From the NCBI GenBank assembly GCA_020152595.1, contig JAIGNY010002025.1, forward strand, positions 805,001 through 869,000: a stretch of DNA of 64,000 nt, read 5' to 3'. This document shows positions 46,266-58,789 of the stretch, piece by piece. How positions within the stretch are numbered: position 1 is the first letter of the stretch; the number at the start of each line of letters is the position of its first letter. The position numbers and the translations under genes were made by a program. The notes beneath the pieces are model-generated. The model was not told where the DNA came from, did not search any database, and saw only the letters and a list, made by a program, of their open reading frames with translations. The DNA comes from Chiridota heheva. Lineage: Eukaryota > Echinodermata > Holothuroidea > Apodida > Chiridotidae.

Positions 46266-49200
46266 ACACAGAAAAGCAGCACAACCCATATTATTTTATA
46301 CAATGCATTACAAACTTGGCACATGCCGTTTGGCTTTGCAAAAATACTCCATTCCAACAAGATTTCTTTAGAAAATAACTCACGCAAATCTCGTTATAGC
46401 CCTTATTGTGAAAAAATGTAATGAGAGTGAGTTTGAATATTGAGATCAACATGATTAGGCCTCGGCCCATTATGTTCCATGCGAAGTTCGATAGGGTTGT
46501 CCCATACAAAACCTCCAAGGAATATATTGTCTCATTGTAGGTGGTCAGTTTTTACAGATCTTTGCGCAGTCAGTTGTCATAAAATCAATGGTGTCGCTTA
46601 TTGCAATAAATTAATGTTATGTTGTTCTTTTCGTTGCATGGTCTGCCTACCTACCTTGTGTTGTTTGGGGTGTTCATGGATTCCTTTGTACCTCTCCTCT
46701 GTCCTCTTCAGGACCGATTTATTCCAATCTTCATGTGGAGAAAAGAATGAGGGAGAAAGATATGTAGTCAATTAATTACTTACTTGGATCGATACTAAGC
46801 CTCTATAAGTGCAATTTACGAATAGCCATGTTCTTTTTCATCGAAACATTATAACACTCTCTCCGAAACCAATTGATTGTTCGGACATAATTATACTGTA
46901 TACGTCTTTGTTCGCTAAGAAGCGATTCTTTTAGTGGAGTGCTCCTAATACGTATCGAGGACTTCTCAAGTTGCATTAACTACTGAATAATTTATATATA
47001 ACTTACAATCAGCCATTTCGAGTAAATTGAATAATAGTAACACATGATTATTTGTATAAAACATTTCATCTTCTCTACGTCCTGTTTTCTTAATTCATAT
47101 CCAGGGGCGCCTTTGCAATGCTAGTAGAGAAACCTTAATTGTAAGGAAAGCAAGGTACTCGTTAGGATATTAACTAATGGCTTACACCAGTGTTTGTTTT
47201 CCGATAGAGTGATATCAATTTTGTTCAACAATGTTAATTTTTACACAACAATTACAGGATAACATCTATCTAAACCCATATTTTTTAAGTTTTGTATTGT
47301 AGTTAAAAATGTTCACATTTTCATTACTTTTAATGAGTGTAATTTTTCTAAAGCATTTGAAGTTTACGTGTGATGCATTATGGGAACTTGGCGGCCAGCC
47401 GACACCTTTTCCTAAAGTGTCTACGTGAAAAAGGCAAGGAGGACAAACTCAACGAGAAGGCGCTTTCTGTGGCGTCACCATAAAATGATAAGAAATAATC
47501 AAGTGAATTTATGAATAAAGATTAATGGTGAGAGTATACGGATTTAATTTGAACTGATGTATTATATTTGTTATTATCATGCATTGTCCTGCAACCATTT
47601 GCAGATTATTGTGAAGGAATGTAAATAATTATATTTATAAATATGAATGAGAGCAATAAATATTACCAAAAAAAGAGAGATAATAATCAGGTGCTTGTAT
47701 GCACGCGCAGACCTTGGAATGACAAGTTTTCATGAAACCATTGATCCTTCATAAATATAAAGATCTTTAATATCATAACCATTAATTGTGTTTTTAGTCA
47801 GAGACGTAATTAAATTTACAAAAAATATCTCCACTTGCCCAGAACGGGCACTTCTTGACTCCGTCGGCTAGTGCAAGGGCAAAAGACGATCTTCTCCACT
47901 GTTCCGTGGTTGAGGCGTCCTACTCCTTTGGGTAAAACGCATTAACTACGGCGACGCCCTAGTAACCTTCAATAAGTTAAAAAAGGAAATTCCTAGGTTT
48001 CCTTGATGTAATGTCACAAATGTCAATACAATTTCCATAACTTTTGATAATGTGGCCTGAGAATTAAAAAATGCTTGTAAAATGGTTAATTTTTAAGTGA
48101 TTTTGATGATTTGTTGCTGTTCTAATGGATTATAGCAAAGTTTCTTCAAATTAAGCTGAAGTTGTTGCTACCTGTCTATAGATCTTTGACCTCAGTGTGT
48201 AAAATTATAAGTCCACAGTGCCAAAATTAGGACGTACGCGAAAATCATTTTTACTCATTTCATTTTGCCTTCTGTTATTTACTTCTGAAAACTCTGATTG
48301 ACTCAGTTTCCCGTTTAATAATGGAAGCCTGGGATCCTATTGTGTAATGAGACAGTTAATTCCAAATTAAGTAAGAGAGACAATAGCTTCACATCTGTTG
48401 CCAAAGAAAAGCTATTTGTCAAGCTTTTGAATGGATTCTTCAATGATAGGCCCAATTGTGGTTCATATGGCGTAAATGTATAATGCTATTATAATCCGTC
48501 TGCTTGGACCGTTAGTACCTCTCAGCATGACGCCACAAGTACAATTAGTCTGATATCCCTAGCAGCAAGATGCAAAGAAATAGTAGTTAACTAGATTTAT
48601 CTCCAATTAGCAGGCACTCCCCCTGTCAGCTGATGACAAACTTTGACAAGAGCCTTTCGAAAGACAGCGGGGAATGTTGTCTGTTAATAGAAAACTCGTT
48701 GATCAGTTGATCGGCGGGTCACCAAGTCAAAATGTGACACGCCGATTGGATTATTGTGTTACAATGGGCGAGTAAATCAAGCGTTATTCGAGACCTCAGT
48801 AGTGACAATTTAATATCCTTACTCAAGTTTTCAACTGACTGGTTCCACGTCTTGTCAGATCAGATCAGTCTAGATTCAATGGTGCGACTAAAGATTGGGG
48901 CTGAAGGTTCCTTTTAGGAAAAGAATGGAGCTACTTTCTAGCTGCGATGGATAGCAAAAAGGTATCCTTTTTTCCAAACAGCTTTTGCCCACTTACTCTA
49001 TACTTGATTGCCTATAGACAGGGATTTGCAGATGAAGATGAATCATGAAATAATACATGCTTTTGTTCGATAATTTCATAAGTATGTCCGTATATATGCA
49101 GAGATATTCTACAGGTGAAGCGATGGGCAGTGACGTAATAAGTCACGTGTGAGGTTTACCTTATTCTTAAAAAAAAACTAAAGATCCCGAAAGAGAGAGT

Positions 49201-49357
49201 CAGACAAAATTTGGGAACTGAAAAAAAAACAGAACGGTGAAAAAATCAGGGAAATGCATGAAAAATGATACATCAATGAAAAATATCTTGTTTTATTGAG
49301 GGCATAATTAATTTCAAAGATGAAAAAAAAAAATGTTTTTGTGGAAATAAAGGGTGA
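46266..49357. other. Unique DNA, no gene recognised; candidate regulatory stretches
   Basis: The longest repeat-poor segment here. GCATTATGGGAACTTG at 47375-47390, followed by GCGGC, resembles a ZNF143/THAP11 site next to an E2F-like site. 48480-48820 has balanced composition with ATTAGC, CAGCTG and GATTGG words. No coding exon is evident. Confidence 0.35.
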
Positions 49358-49698
49358 GGAAGTCTACTGCAAAAGGTTTAAATCATCAACCCCACATTCC
49401 GGACAATTGTTAATGTAGTCTTAAGATAAATAGATTGATTATTTGTACTAATTAAACATTTTTTGTCAAAACTTTTCAGTTAGTAAATCATATTTACTTT
49501 ACTAGTTTGTACTTATTTGTGACATATCCAATGGTTTTTAGCTACAAAATCTCAGGAAAAGATACACTAGTGTATACAAAAGACTTTCGACGAATGTGAG
49601 GATATGATGTCACAACTAAACTATGTTCAGTCATTTCTCCACAATTAAGACAGAACTTTAAACTTTAATATTTCCCTATAACAGAATGATATTCTTAG
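49358..49698. mobile_element. Family A foldback element, copy 5 (truncated both ends)
   Basis: Starts in the interior (GTCTACTGCAAAAGG, matching GTCTACTATGGAA of copies 2 and 6), retains CCAATGGTTTTTAGC and GATGTCACAACTA, and stops in the right arm (CTATAACAGAATGATATTCTTAG), where the next repeat begins. Confidence 0.75.
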
Positions 49699-50880
49699 GT
49701 CGACTATTCGAATAGTCGAGCTATTTTACTCACCCCCGGCGTCGGCTCGGCGTCGGCGTCTGCGTTCGGTTAGAGTTTTGGTTAAAGTTTTCATGTTTTC
49801 CTAACTTTAATTATGACTGGTGTACATTCTTGTGACTTGGCATAGGGGTAGAGGACATTGGTACTGATCAAATGAGCATAATTTTGGGGTTGTGTGTGCA
49901 TACTAATTAGCTTATTTGCATAACATTGAAAATATTTGTCAGGTTATAGTTTTGGTTAAAGTTTTGGTTAAAGTTTTCATAAGATATGAATGGTGTACAT
50001 TCATGTGACTTGGCATAGGGGTAGAGGACATGGGTACTGTTCAACTGAGCATGATTGGGGGTTGTGTGTGCACACTAATTAGCTTATTTGCATAACAATG
50101 AAAACATTTTTCAGGTTAAAGTTTTGATTAAAGTTTTTAGTTAAAGTTTCCATAACTTTAGTTATGAATGGTGTACGTTCGTGTAACTTGGCGTATGCGT
50201 ACTGTACTGTTCAAGTGAGCATGATTAGGGTTTGTGTGCGCATACTTATTAGCTTAGTTGCATAACAATGAATATATTTGTATCTATGATATCTCTGTGA
50301 AGAGCATTGTCTACAATTAATGGTGAGGTGAAGTGGGCATGTTAATTAGGTTATTTGCATAACAATAGACTTTCATGATTAACATGAGCGAAGAAGTTAA
50401 AGTTATAAATGGTGTACATTTCATGTAACTTGGCACAGGGGTAGAGGACATGGGTACTGTGCAAATACACATGATTGGGGGTAACGTGAGTGCATACTAA
50501 TTAGCGTATTTGCATAACAATAACAATATTTTATGATTATATTTATGAAGAGCATTGTCTATGGTGAAGTGTAATGTGCATACTAATTAGGTTATTTGCA
50601 TAACAGACTTTCGTTCAAAATAATTAATCTGAGATAACTTGGTACGGTTGTAGTGGGCATTGGCACTGTTCAGTTGAGCATGATTGGTGGGGTTATGTGT
50701 GCATACTAATTAGCTTATTTGCATAGCAATACAAATATTTGTATCTGTGGTGTCTCTTGAATTAAAGTGTATTGTGGTGATTTTGCTTAAACAAATGATC
50801 ATGCAGTATATGTGAAGGGCATTCTTCACACTTATGGGTAAGGTATAGTGTGCATAATAATTCGATTATTTGCATAAAAA
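49699..50880. repeat. Dispersed element with ~150-210-bp internal tandem units (family F)
   Basis: Opens with a 20-bp perfect palindrome, TCGACTATTCGAATAGTCGA (49700-49719), then a CpG-rich GGCGTCGGCTCGGCGTCGGC stretch. About five degenerate units follow, each with GAATGGTGTACATTC, CTTGGCATAGGGGTAGAGGA, CATGATTGGGG and CATACTAATTAGCTTATTTG in order. No coding frame. Confidence 0.85.
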
Positions 50881-50924
50881 TAGACTTTGCTGCAACATAT
50901 TTCACCTGAGATCAAAAATATTTG

Positions 50925-51105
50925 AAAAACTCAAAGATATTTTTAAGCTTGTAGTAAAATGTGAAAATTAACAAAGCAAATGAAAATGTAAGTGCATCTT
51001 TCAAAGCTCAAGTAATTTGAAAACATCTGCCCCTACTACCATATATACTTTCTTGAATAAGCCTATTCTCTATACTAGCTTTGAATAGTTGAGCATACTG
51101 TCCTT
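50925..51105. repeat. Dispersed repeat family C, copy 2
   Basis: Counterpart of 13326-13500, with AATGTAAGTGCATCTTTCAA, GCTCAAGTAATTTGAAAAC and GCTTTGAATAGTTGAGCAT. Confidence 0.65.
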
Positions 51106-51361
51106 CCGACAGTTCTTGTATAATTTTCTTCGCCATTGTTTAAAGATGATCTTGCCTGACTAACTGGATTTTTTTTCAACATATATAAATTGCGCGCTTG
51201 GAATGATATTTTCATCATTTCCACGAAAAGGCTGAAATTAAAGGAAATGAATGCAGATAATTGCATAGCTGAATTGAGCAGTCTTTTCACATTATACATT
51301 TTGCAAACATCAAACTATGTTCAAATTGTGTTTAACTATTTCTTCATTCTACATCTCCTGT

Positions 51362-51549
51362 TCAGATCTCGAAGAAAGATGGAATCTGATTATTTGATCA
51401 ATCATAACCTAGACGCCCCTGTAGACGTCTCTACGCATTTACACAGTCTGATCCGCCTATGCCTGCAGGGCAACATACTGACATATAGCTATTATTTTCG
51501 TCATCTCACCGATACTGGACAGTCTGACCTCAGTTCTTATCTGTGTTAA
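51362..51549 (+). CDS. Weak candidate terminal exon, unrecognised
   Basis: A pyrimidine-rich acceptor (CTACATCTCCTGTTCAG, 51366) precedes about 60 open codons: RRKMESDYLINHNLDAPVDV, then STHLHSLIRLCLQGN, then a serine/tyrosine-rich end and TAA at 51547-51549. AATAAA at 51706 could end a short 3' UTR. Composition is less AT-biased than the surroundings. No family is recognised and no upstream exon was found. Confidence 0.3.
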
Positions 51550-52463
51550 GTTTTGTAAATGACACTTATCTTATTAATTTTTCTTGTTTGGAATTACATG
51601 GAATTCAGTACGGTAAAACTTATACACAGATTTTAGAGGAACGTACAGCTGTGATGAACTGTTAGTCTTATTTAAGTTATTTTGATCTAAAATTGACAGA
51701 ACTTTAATAAACATTTTAATATCGTTGTAACAGAATATAATATTGTGATCATTTTCAGGCATTGTGTACTTTTATTGTCACCTTTTAATATTGACCAAAA
51801 AACTTATATCTATTACCGTGTCAAAGGAGCACTCGACCGGAAAGTGAAGGCGTGTTTTCTTAGAGTCTCCAAAACTATCCAGTGCTTGTCTTGTATATTA
51901 TCATATTTACACAAACAATCACACATCCTCTTTGGAATTGACAGTACAGTATTGATATAGTATTCAGTGGCGTACATGTACTTAGGTACTGGCATTTGGG
52001 GAAGGGGCAATAATAGGGCAGGGTTACAATTTGATCACACTAAATTACGTCATTTCATTTGGGGGTAACAGGGAGCAGGGCTTCTGGCTACATATATACT
52101 AATAGTATTGATTTGCTGCGCTGTCGATCATGCACATATAGGCCTTTGTGTGTAGCGTAATCGGCCGGTTGATAGGACATAACAAATGAACAGGAAGTTT
52201 ATTTCGTCACTATTTTTTTCTTGGAAAGGTGGTCATTCAATAAACTTTGATTGTAGATGGTGTCTTTTCATGGTTGCCGGGAACGCATTTGAATGGCCAT
52301 TTGGTAATAATTTAGCGATGAGTTCTTACGTTGAGTCGTGTTGTTAGGCAAGTGTAACATTAGGGCATATTGTAACGAACATGGGTTTACAGTCCAATAC
52401 TCATAGGAATCAGCTGTGACAGAACCACGGGGGCAACTTCCTCTTGCCCTAGAGTAAGGAGCC

Positions 52464-52562
52464 AGGAGGTGTCATTTTGAAAGTTAAGGCAGACGTGGAC
52501 AGAAGGTGCCCTTTTGAAAGTTGAGGGCGGACTGGGGCAGGAGGTGCCCTTTGGAAAGGTAC
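52464..52562. repeat. Short tandem repeat, ~38-bp unit, about 2.5 copies
   Basis: AGGAGGTGTCATTTTGAAAG, AGAAGGTGCCCTTTTGAAAG and AGGAGGTGCCCTTTGGAAAG start three successive units 37-38 bp apart. Confidence 0.75.
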
Positions 52563-53187
52563 ATGGAATTATTCTAGGTCATTCTTGAAACTTGAAAACA
52601 AATAAAAATCCACTCCCTCAAAAATCCTACATAGCACATACAAAATGTAACATATGTTTGGTATTTGACACAATTAAAGCATGATCATTTACCAGCCTGA
52701 CACCGAGGGCCGTGCATGATAGGAGGGGGCATGTCCCTAATAATTCTTAAAAGTGTAGGCCTTTAAACCTTTTCACCCAATGGGCAATTTCCAACGTTGG
52801 TCCTGGCCAATTTCAAACCCATAAACGGAATTTGCCTACCGAAAGTTGGCGGGGGGAGTCAAAAATGTGTGGGGAAATAACGCTAAGATACACAAGATCC
52901 CCATACAAAAAGTATACATTTGGAAAAACGTGAGATGGGGCAAGTGCCCCCAAAATCCCGCCATGATGCTCAAACCATATATGTAGGGTCGGGTGCTATT
53001 AGCACGTGCCCCCACTTTTTCGAAAACTGACAAAAGGGCCCCTTTTTTGAAAATAAAAAGTACACCTCAATTACTTTAAAAAAAAAGTGCTCTCAAGTGC
53101 CCTTACATGATTTTTCGCCTCCTTGCCCGGGGTTCCTTCCAACACCCCTGATAGTTATACCTTACAATTAGCCACAACCTCCTAGAC
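52563..53187. other. Repeat-derived DNA, no gene
   Basis: Contains several AAGTGCCC / CACGTGCCCCC phrases that recur with variation, suggesting an old dispersed repeat. No intact frame. Confidence 0.35.
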
Positions 53188-53570
53188 CCATAGGCCTACG
53201 GGACTATTTTCAACCCCCACCCTCCTCCCCGCCCTCCCCCGAAAAAAAAAAACTATTAAGGGGAAAATCGAAAGCTTTGGGGGAAATTTTGCATATGTGG
53301 AACAAAAGCTTCGGATATTCTGAGGAAAAATGAGGAAATTGGAGGTAAAATGTTTCATATTTGAGGAAAAACTTCGAGAGGCTCATAGGCGTACGGGGCT
53401 ATTTTCAATCTGGGGGAGGGGGGGGGGGTAGACTGCAGTGCTTAGAAAAAACATTAAGGGAGAAAGTCGGACATTTGTGGGGAAATGTCGCATATGGTGA
53501 AGAAATACTTCGGAAATTTTGAGGAAAATGTAAGCTATATTTAGCGAAAGCTCCCAAATTGTAAATTTTG
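53188..53570. repeat. Tandem pair of ~190-bp units
   Basis: CATAGGCCTACGGGACTATT (53189) and CATAGGCGTACGGGGCTATT (53383) start two units. Each continues through a C- or G-rich run, an ATTAAGGG block and a TGAGGAAAA(T) block. Confidence 0.75.
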
Positions 53571-54498
53571 AGAAATAAGTCGGAAATTTGCTCTAAAACT
53601 CTAACTTGAAAATTCGGTTTTCGGAAATTTTGTGATCCTTTTTGCCAAGATGGCTGGTATAAGTGATCTTTAAAAGACCGATCTCTTTCATCAGGATTAC
53701 CAAAACAATCAAGTATACTGAATATTTATTCTGCAAATATTTGGACATATCCGGCCTTCCCCCTCCCCTCCTTTAGCTACGCCACTGCGTGTTTGTACAT
53801 GTAAACATTGGGCTTCGTGCTTCCGGTGCGTTACTTCCTTATCAGATAATTCGCATGTATTACTGAAATGGTCAATGCTGTCAGCAACGAATTTATAATT
53901 TTTGAAACAATTCAGTATTCCCACCATCAGAAGTAAAACTTGTCGATAATGATAAACACAAAAACATCTGTCCAACATGATTTTTTTAAATACTATTATA
54001 AAAAGGGAATCAAAAATACAAAATTAAAACCTTAATTTTCAATTCTCCCCTTCTGATTAATTAATCTAATTTTTTTTTGTAGGTTTATCTATCTATCAAG
54101 AAATGTCGAACATTTGTACGAAAAATTGCGTATATGCACACCCCCGCCCCTCCCCACCATTTCCGTCCCATATGCTTATGCCTAGACTTACATTGCTTTA
54201 TCAGCTAAAAGTATCAGCTTAAAGTTTAAAGTAGGCCTAATAAATTTGTCGCTATCGTACGTACCGTACCCAAGGCCTATTGTGGAAGTAACACACACAC
54301 ACAATTAACGTTCGAGAGCACTCGGCAAGTGAACAAACTTTCATGGAAATTAAATCCATGAAGAAACGGATCGCGAGATGTTATCGACCCAAAGAAATGA
54401 CCACAAATTATCACAAAAAGACGCCCTCACTTTTCGCTTGGGTGCTCCTTTAAGCAAAATGGTGATGCTGTAATTATAATGATAAAAAATCTTCTTAC

Positions 54499-55089
54499 CA
54501 TTGTGTTGACGTTTCTTCCTTTCAAACACGTCTTCTTCGAATGACAATTTCCTCTTTTTCGTCATACCCTTAGTATCATCTTTTCTCAAAATGTCTTCCA
54601 TTGCAAACGATGTCTTCCTAGTTTTAGTTACTTCTGTACTGGAATCAGTATTACCACTCTCAACAGAGGGAAGTGGTTCTTTTTCGAGAACACAAGTCTC
54701 ATTAGGTGTACAGTTCCTTAAAATCCGGTTAATAGAGCTCACACTTGGTAAATTTTCTTTTGTGCACACACCTTCGAAGAGCAACCGGTCTCGAATTTCC
54801 CAGGCAAACATTGAAGAGTTCTGAAGTTTATAATGTGTTATCTTCGCTACCACCGATGGTGTTGATACTCTTGGCTTACTTCCGCCTATTGCACCTGGCA
54901 AAATGGATCCCGTCTCAGCATACCGGCTTAGAATTTTACTAACGCAACCATGTGACACCAACAGCTGTCGTGAAATATCACAAGGACGGAGCCCCATATG
55001 GGCAAGCTCCAAGATTTGGTGACGTATGTGAACTGGCAAAGGGCGTCCGTTGGCAAAAACGCCACCAAGTTGATTTATCCCTCCTTGAC
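54499..55089 (-). CDS. Pax-family transcription factor, exon 2 (entire paired domain except first residue)
   Basis: Encodes a sequence-specific DNA-binding regulator. With exon 1, the paired domain spans about residues 5-130 (canonical length about 126). It carries NQLGGVF near its start, [20 protein letters not shown] in the N-terminal subdomain, [10 protein letters not shown] in the linker and [10 protein letters not shown] plus [12 protein letters not shown] in the C-terminal subdomain. An eh1-like Groucho-binding motif, FAMEDIL, follows at about residues 166-172, then a basic KKRK/RKKR segment. Acceptor GCTTTTTCTTAG|GT and donor AATG|GTAAGA bound a 591-nt exon, phase 1 on both sides. QLLVSHG recalls Pox neuro, and EGVCT...PSVSSINR recalls Pax4/6, so the subfamily is undecided. 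No homeodomain is seen in this exon. Reading past the donor gives only about 50 more codons, in repeat-like sequence. Confidence 0.93.
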
Positions 55090-56982
55090 CTAAGAAAAAG
55101 CGCCGTGAGATATGTCAAATAATTAAATATGTATTCTAATTACTACTAGTCAGGAAGCAACAATTTGAATGAGTCAATCCCCAACATGATCATACTTAAA
55201 AATTAAAGGTGGAAACTTATTCAACTTGTCACTGACCCGGGGAATAATGAAAATGTTCTTATGCTCGTAATGCCCATTGGTAAAAAGAATGTGTTTATAT
55301 GCCAGATGTTTTTTACAGTTTAAAGGAAATTTCACAAGTGGCAAAACTGATTCGGGGGACAATAAACCTCTACAGCAGAAGTGGAGCCGCAGGGTTTGGT
55401 TGGAGAGGGGGTTCTTCCAGAAAAGACAGATCCTGCACTTCTTTATGTTGATAACAAAATAACGACAAAAATGGATAAAAGTACCCCTTGAAAGTAAGAT
55501 TATTCCTCCAAAAAATTGAAAATTGCTAATGAATTTACTCTTCATCTGTTGATTTTGCTAGTCAGGTCCTCGTTTAAATGTACAGCTTGACCCACCAGTA
55601 CCACAATTTTGAAAAAAGCGGTGGGCAAAATGAAGTGACTGATGGGTCAAGGGGCATGTAAGAAATTCTTGTTATACGTCCTTTTCTCACCCCACCTAAA
55701 ATTCCTGTCAGTTTGATTCAACGTATATAGTTTGTTTAGTGTGTATTGTGGTGGTAATATGGCAATTGCCAAAAACTATAGGTTTTTCTTGCTTTTACAA
55801 ATACGTCAAAACAAAACGACCGGATTTTTCCCCACTTAAAACGTCTCGGACTTTCCCTACCCATACAAGTGTTGGATTTAAAAGGGACACGTGCCTTCCT
55901 TTCCCAATTGGCCTCCCAATTGGCAAAAAATGAAAAAGAATTATATATCATTTAAAAAAAAAGAAGGAAAAACATCTTAAAGGTAGGTCGATTTGTTAAC
56001 ATATACCCTAGCAATTATTTCCTGTACGTACAGACATGAGATTCACACAATATGCCATTTTTCACTTTTTCACAATAAGAACAATAAATAAGACTATAAA
56101 TATTCATTTTGTGAAATGAATTAGAGCTTAACACGGAGCAATATGATTCGTATCCCGCCACACCCGCAATTGTTGCATCCTCCATGAAAAAAAAAAAATC
56201 ATGGATCCGCCACTGACCCACACCGTGTTTGGTCCTCTCCGTACTGTACTGGCACAGGTCGCGGCTAGGATCGTTTTTAATCAATTGAAAACTGTTGGTA
56301 TAATGAAATAAGAATAAATAGGCTATATATATATATATTTTACCCCCACTCTATCCCACCTTTTTGTGCATAATCTATAACGGACCCGTTTTTAATCTCG
56401 TAGCCCTAGCACAGTGCTGATGAATATCAGCAATAATAGATGATACATAAACAAACGACTTAAGTCCATTCTCGAAGCATTACAACATTGTTATATGCAA
56501 CCTTCAATAACCCGATGACTGTCTTCTACATAAAATTATGTTACCAATTTAAAAGAGAGTGAGACAGAAATATAAAATAAACAAATGTAAAAAATATTTT
56601 TTATTTCGCCACGTTTTTAATCGTGTCTTTCTCTCACTAAAGTGTTGAAGACCTGCTTCCCTTCATTTCCATGATAACTTTAATCGCCTCCCACACACTA
56701 GATTTGTGATTACTTATAGAAAACATGTTTTCCTTTCATCTTGTTATTTCCTGGGTATTTCCATTAAATTCAAAGTGTTGCTATTTTAAAATATATCATA
56801 AAAGCCCACAATTTTTTCTTCAAACATTTTGTTAAATTTCAACCTGGCATGCCTGACGTATGTCTACGGCACCGCAAGCCGCCATTAAGATGTCTGTGCG
56901 CAATCAACTGATCAACATGTTTGCGCTTAACACATAATTATGTAATCTATAACCTGTTGACAATCGGTTGAATTACCGAATT

Positions 56983-57256
56983 AGAGAGAGAGTTGAACAC
57001 ACAATTACAATGACGGGGTCGTCGCCTGCGTATTCGGTTATGATAGTACAAATGCTATCACGAAACGCTTAATACGACCTGGACGAGAACACAGGTACGA
57101 CGTACGGACAGACATAACATCGACAACCAAGTCAATGTCCACGGCCTTTGATAACCAGTTGTGGTGCACTGGCGTGTCTACCCACCCCAGGATTGAACCC
57201 GGGGCCTCGTGGTCTGTAGACAGGTATGATAACCGCTACACCACAGTAGGTAGATA
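56983..57256 (-). mobile_element. tRNA-derived SINE, copy 2, with target-site duplication
   Basis: Differs from the copy at 38386-38660 at only a handful of positions over about 270 bp. The same 76-nt tRNA-like head, body and (CT)n 3' end are present. It is flanked by the direct repeat AATTACCGAATT (56971-56982 and 57257-57268), different from the flank of copy 1, so the two are independent insertions. Confidence 0.92.
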
Positions 57257-57518
57257 AATTACCGAATTTTACAGATACATCATTTTAAGGTAAAATAAAG
57301 GTTATAGATGAGTTTAGTGTAATGGTATTATCTGATATAACTGTATAATCACCTATATTTTACACGCAAAAGGTTAATGGCAGGAAACGTAGAAAAGAAT
57401 TGCCGGAATGTAGTTTTTCCTCCTTACACACCACAAAGGAAAGCACAGTAGGCTTACAATAAAATGAACAAATACTTATAATGTTTGAAGAGAGTTCAAG
57501 AGAAGTAAAGAGACACAA

Positions 57519-57777
57519 TTTAACAGTTAAGGGAAACTTCAAATTAAATTTAAGTTGAAATTTGATGATAATTCTACCAACTTATTTGCATATACGAGAG
57601 GATTACGTGTATAGTGTTGAGGACTAATTGCTCATTCTTCAACGCTTTATGACTGTATTGGTCTAAGAAGATAACGGTGTGGGTGGGCACGTAATCCTCT
57701 TGTATATGCCAATAAGTCGGTAGAATTATAATCAAACCTCAACTTAAATTTCATTTAAAGTTTCGTTTAATTGTTAA
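57519..57777. mobile_element. Foldback element with ~88-bp arms
   Basis: The left arm 57519-57610 (TTAACAGTTAAGGGAAACTT...GAGAGGATTACGTG) and right arm 57689-57777 are reverse complements with scattered mismatches, leaving a ~78-bp loop. Each arm contains TTCTACCNACTTATTKGCATA, related to the terminus of the neighbouring element at 57778. Confidence 0.85.
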
Positions 57778-58789
57778 ATTCTACCTCCTCATTTGCATAA
57801 CTACTTGGAAATTCCGTGAGACTTTAAAGCGACCAATCGCAGTAATACAGTAAGGAATTAAAACGAGGTATACCAAACAAACATACACTATGTGCTATGA
57901 TTGGTTTGTATAGCCTACTACAAACACTTCCACCAAGCTAATGGGGTACCTATAACCAGATTACATACGTTTGGCATTTCCAAACTCGTTAAACATTCTG
58001 ATATTCAGATATTGCCTCAAGTCTTCAGCAAAATCGATGAAAGTGACCGTTTCACAAACCTTGTGTGAAAACACTTAATTCCCCGTGTGAAATACTGTTA
58101 ACCAGATACAGACTACGACAGAATACCTTGATTGAAAGTATTGGCCCTTTGTGTACAGAGCTGAACTCGCAGCTGATCTGTTACTATAGGCTACCTACCG
58201 TATTATCATTATTCTATTATAATCAGAATAATCTAATTTCAACAATGCTTTTCAAGAACGTTTGCGAAATTAAATTTGAATGTTACATAACGATTTTATG
58301 TAAGACATTCCTGCAGCTAATGCAATATTGGTCCAAATAACAAGTCCATGTCAAAACAAAGATGCTTCCAGACTTATAAATAGCATAAAATGTATTAAGT
58401 ACAGGTGTATTTAACTCCGACTTGCTTTGTCGAAAGAGATGTTTTTGACTAAATGAATGACTCTGTTCAGAGAGATGGCATTTCCCTGTTTAGTTTGTGT
58501 TGAATGTTCTCTTGAACTGTTGAATAGAAATGACTCTTGCGATCCACACCTAAATTGTATTCAATAAGTTAAGTGTTTGGAACATCTGTGCAGAAAATGC
58601 AGATATAGAAGCCTTTAGCTCATCAAAGACAACCCCGCATATGGGGTCATTAATAGCTGTGCAAAATACACACGTTATGCAGAACGTTGACGTTCAGTCG
58701 TCTTGCTGTCCAACAGCACAATGAGTAACTAGTCCTCTACACTAATCTCACGGAATTTCCGAGTATTTATTTAAATGAGGAGGTAGAAT
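57778..58789. mobile_element. ~1-kb non-autonomous element with ~44-bp terminal inverted repeats
   Basis: Left end ATTCTACCTCCTCATTTGCA...GGAAATTCCGTGAGA (57778-57822); the right end 58746-58789 is its reverse complement with few mismatches. A 91-codon interior frame has no transposase features. Its terminus is related to the arms of the adjoining foldback. Confidence 0.75.

Noticed and set aside
54350..54498. Extension of the Pax frame beyond the paired-domain exon to a stop at 54350
   Set aside because: A consensus GTAAGA donor ends the exon at 54499, and the extension contains a GGAGCAC...AAAGTGARGGCGT block also found inverted at 51825-51852, so it looks intronic.
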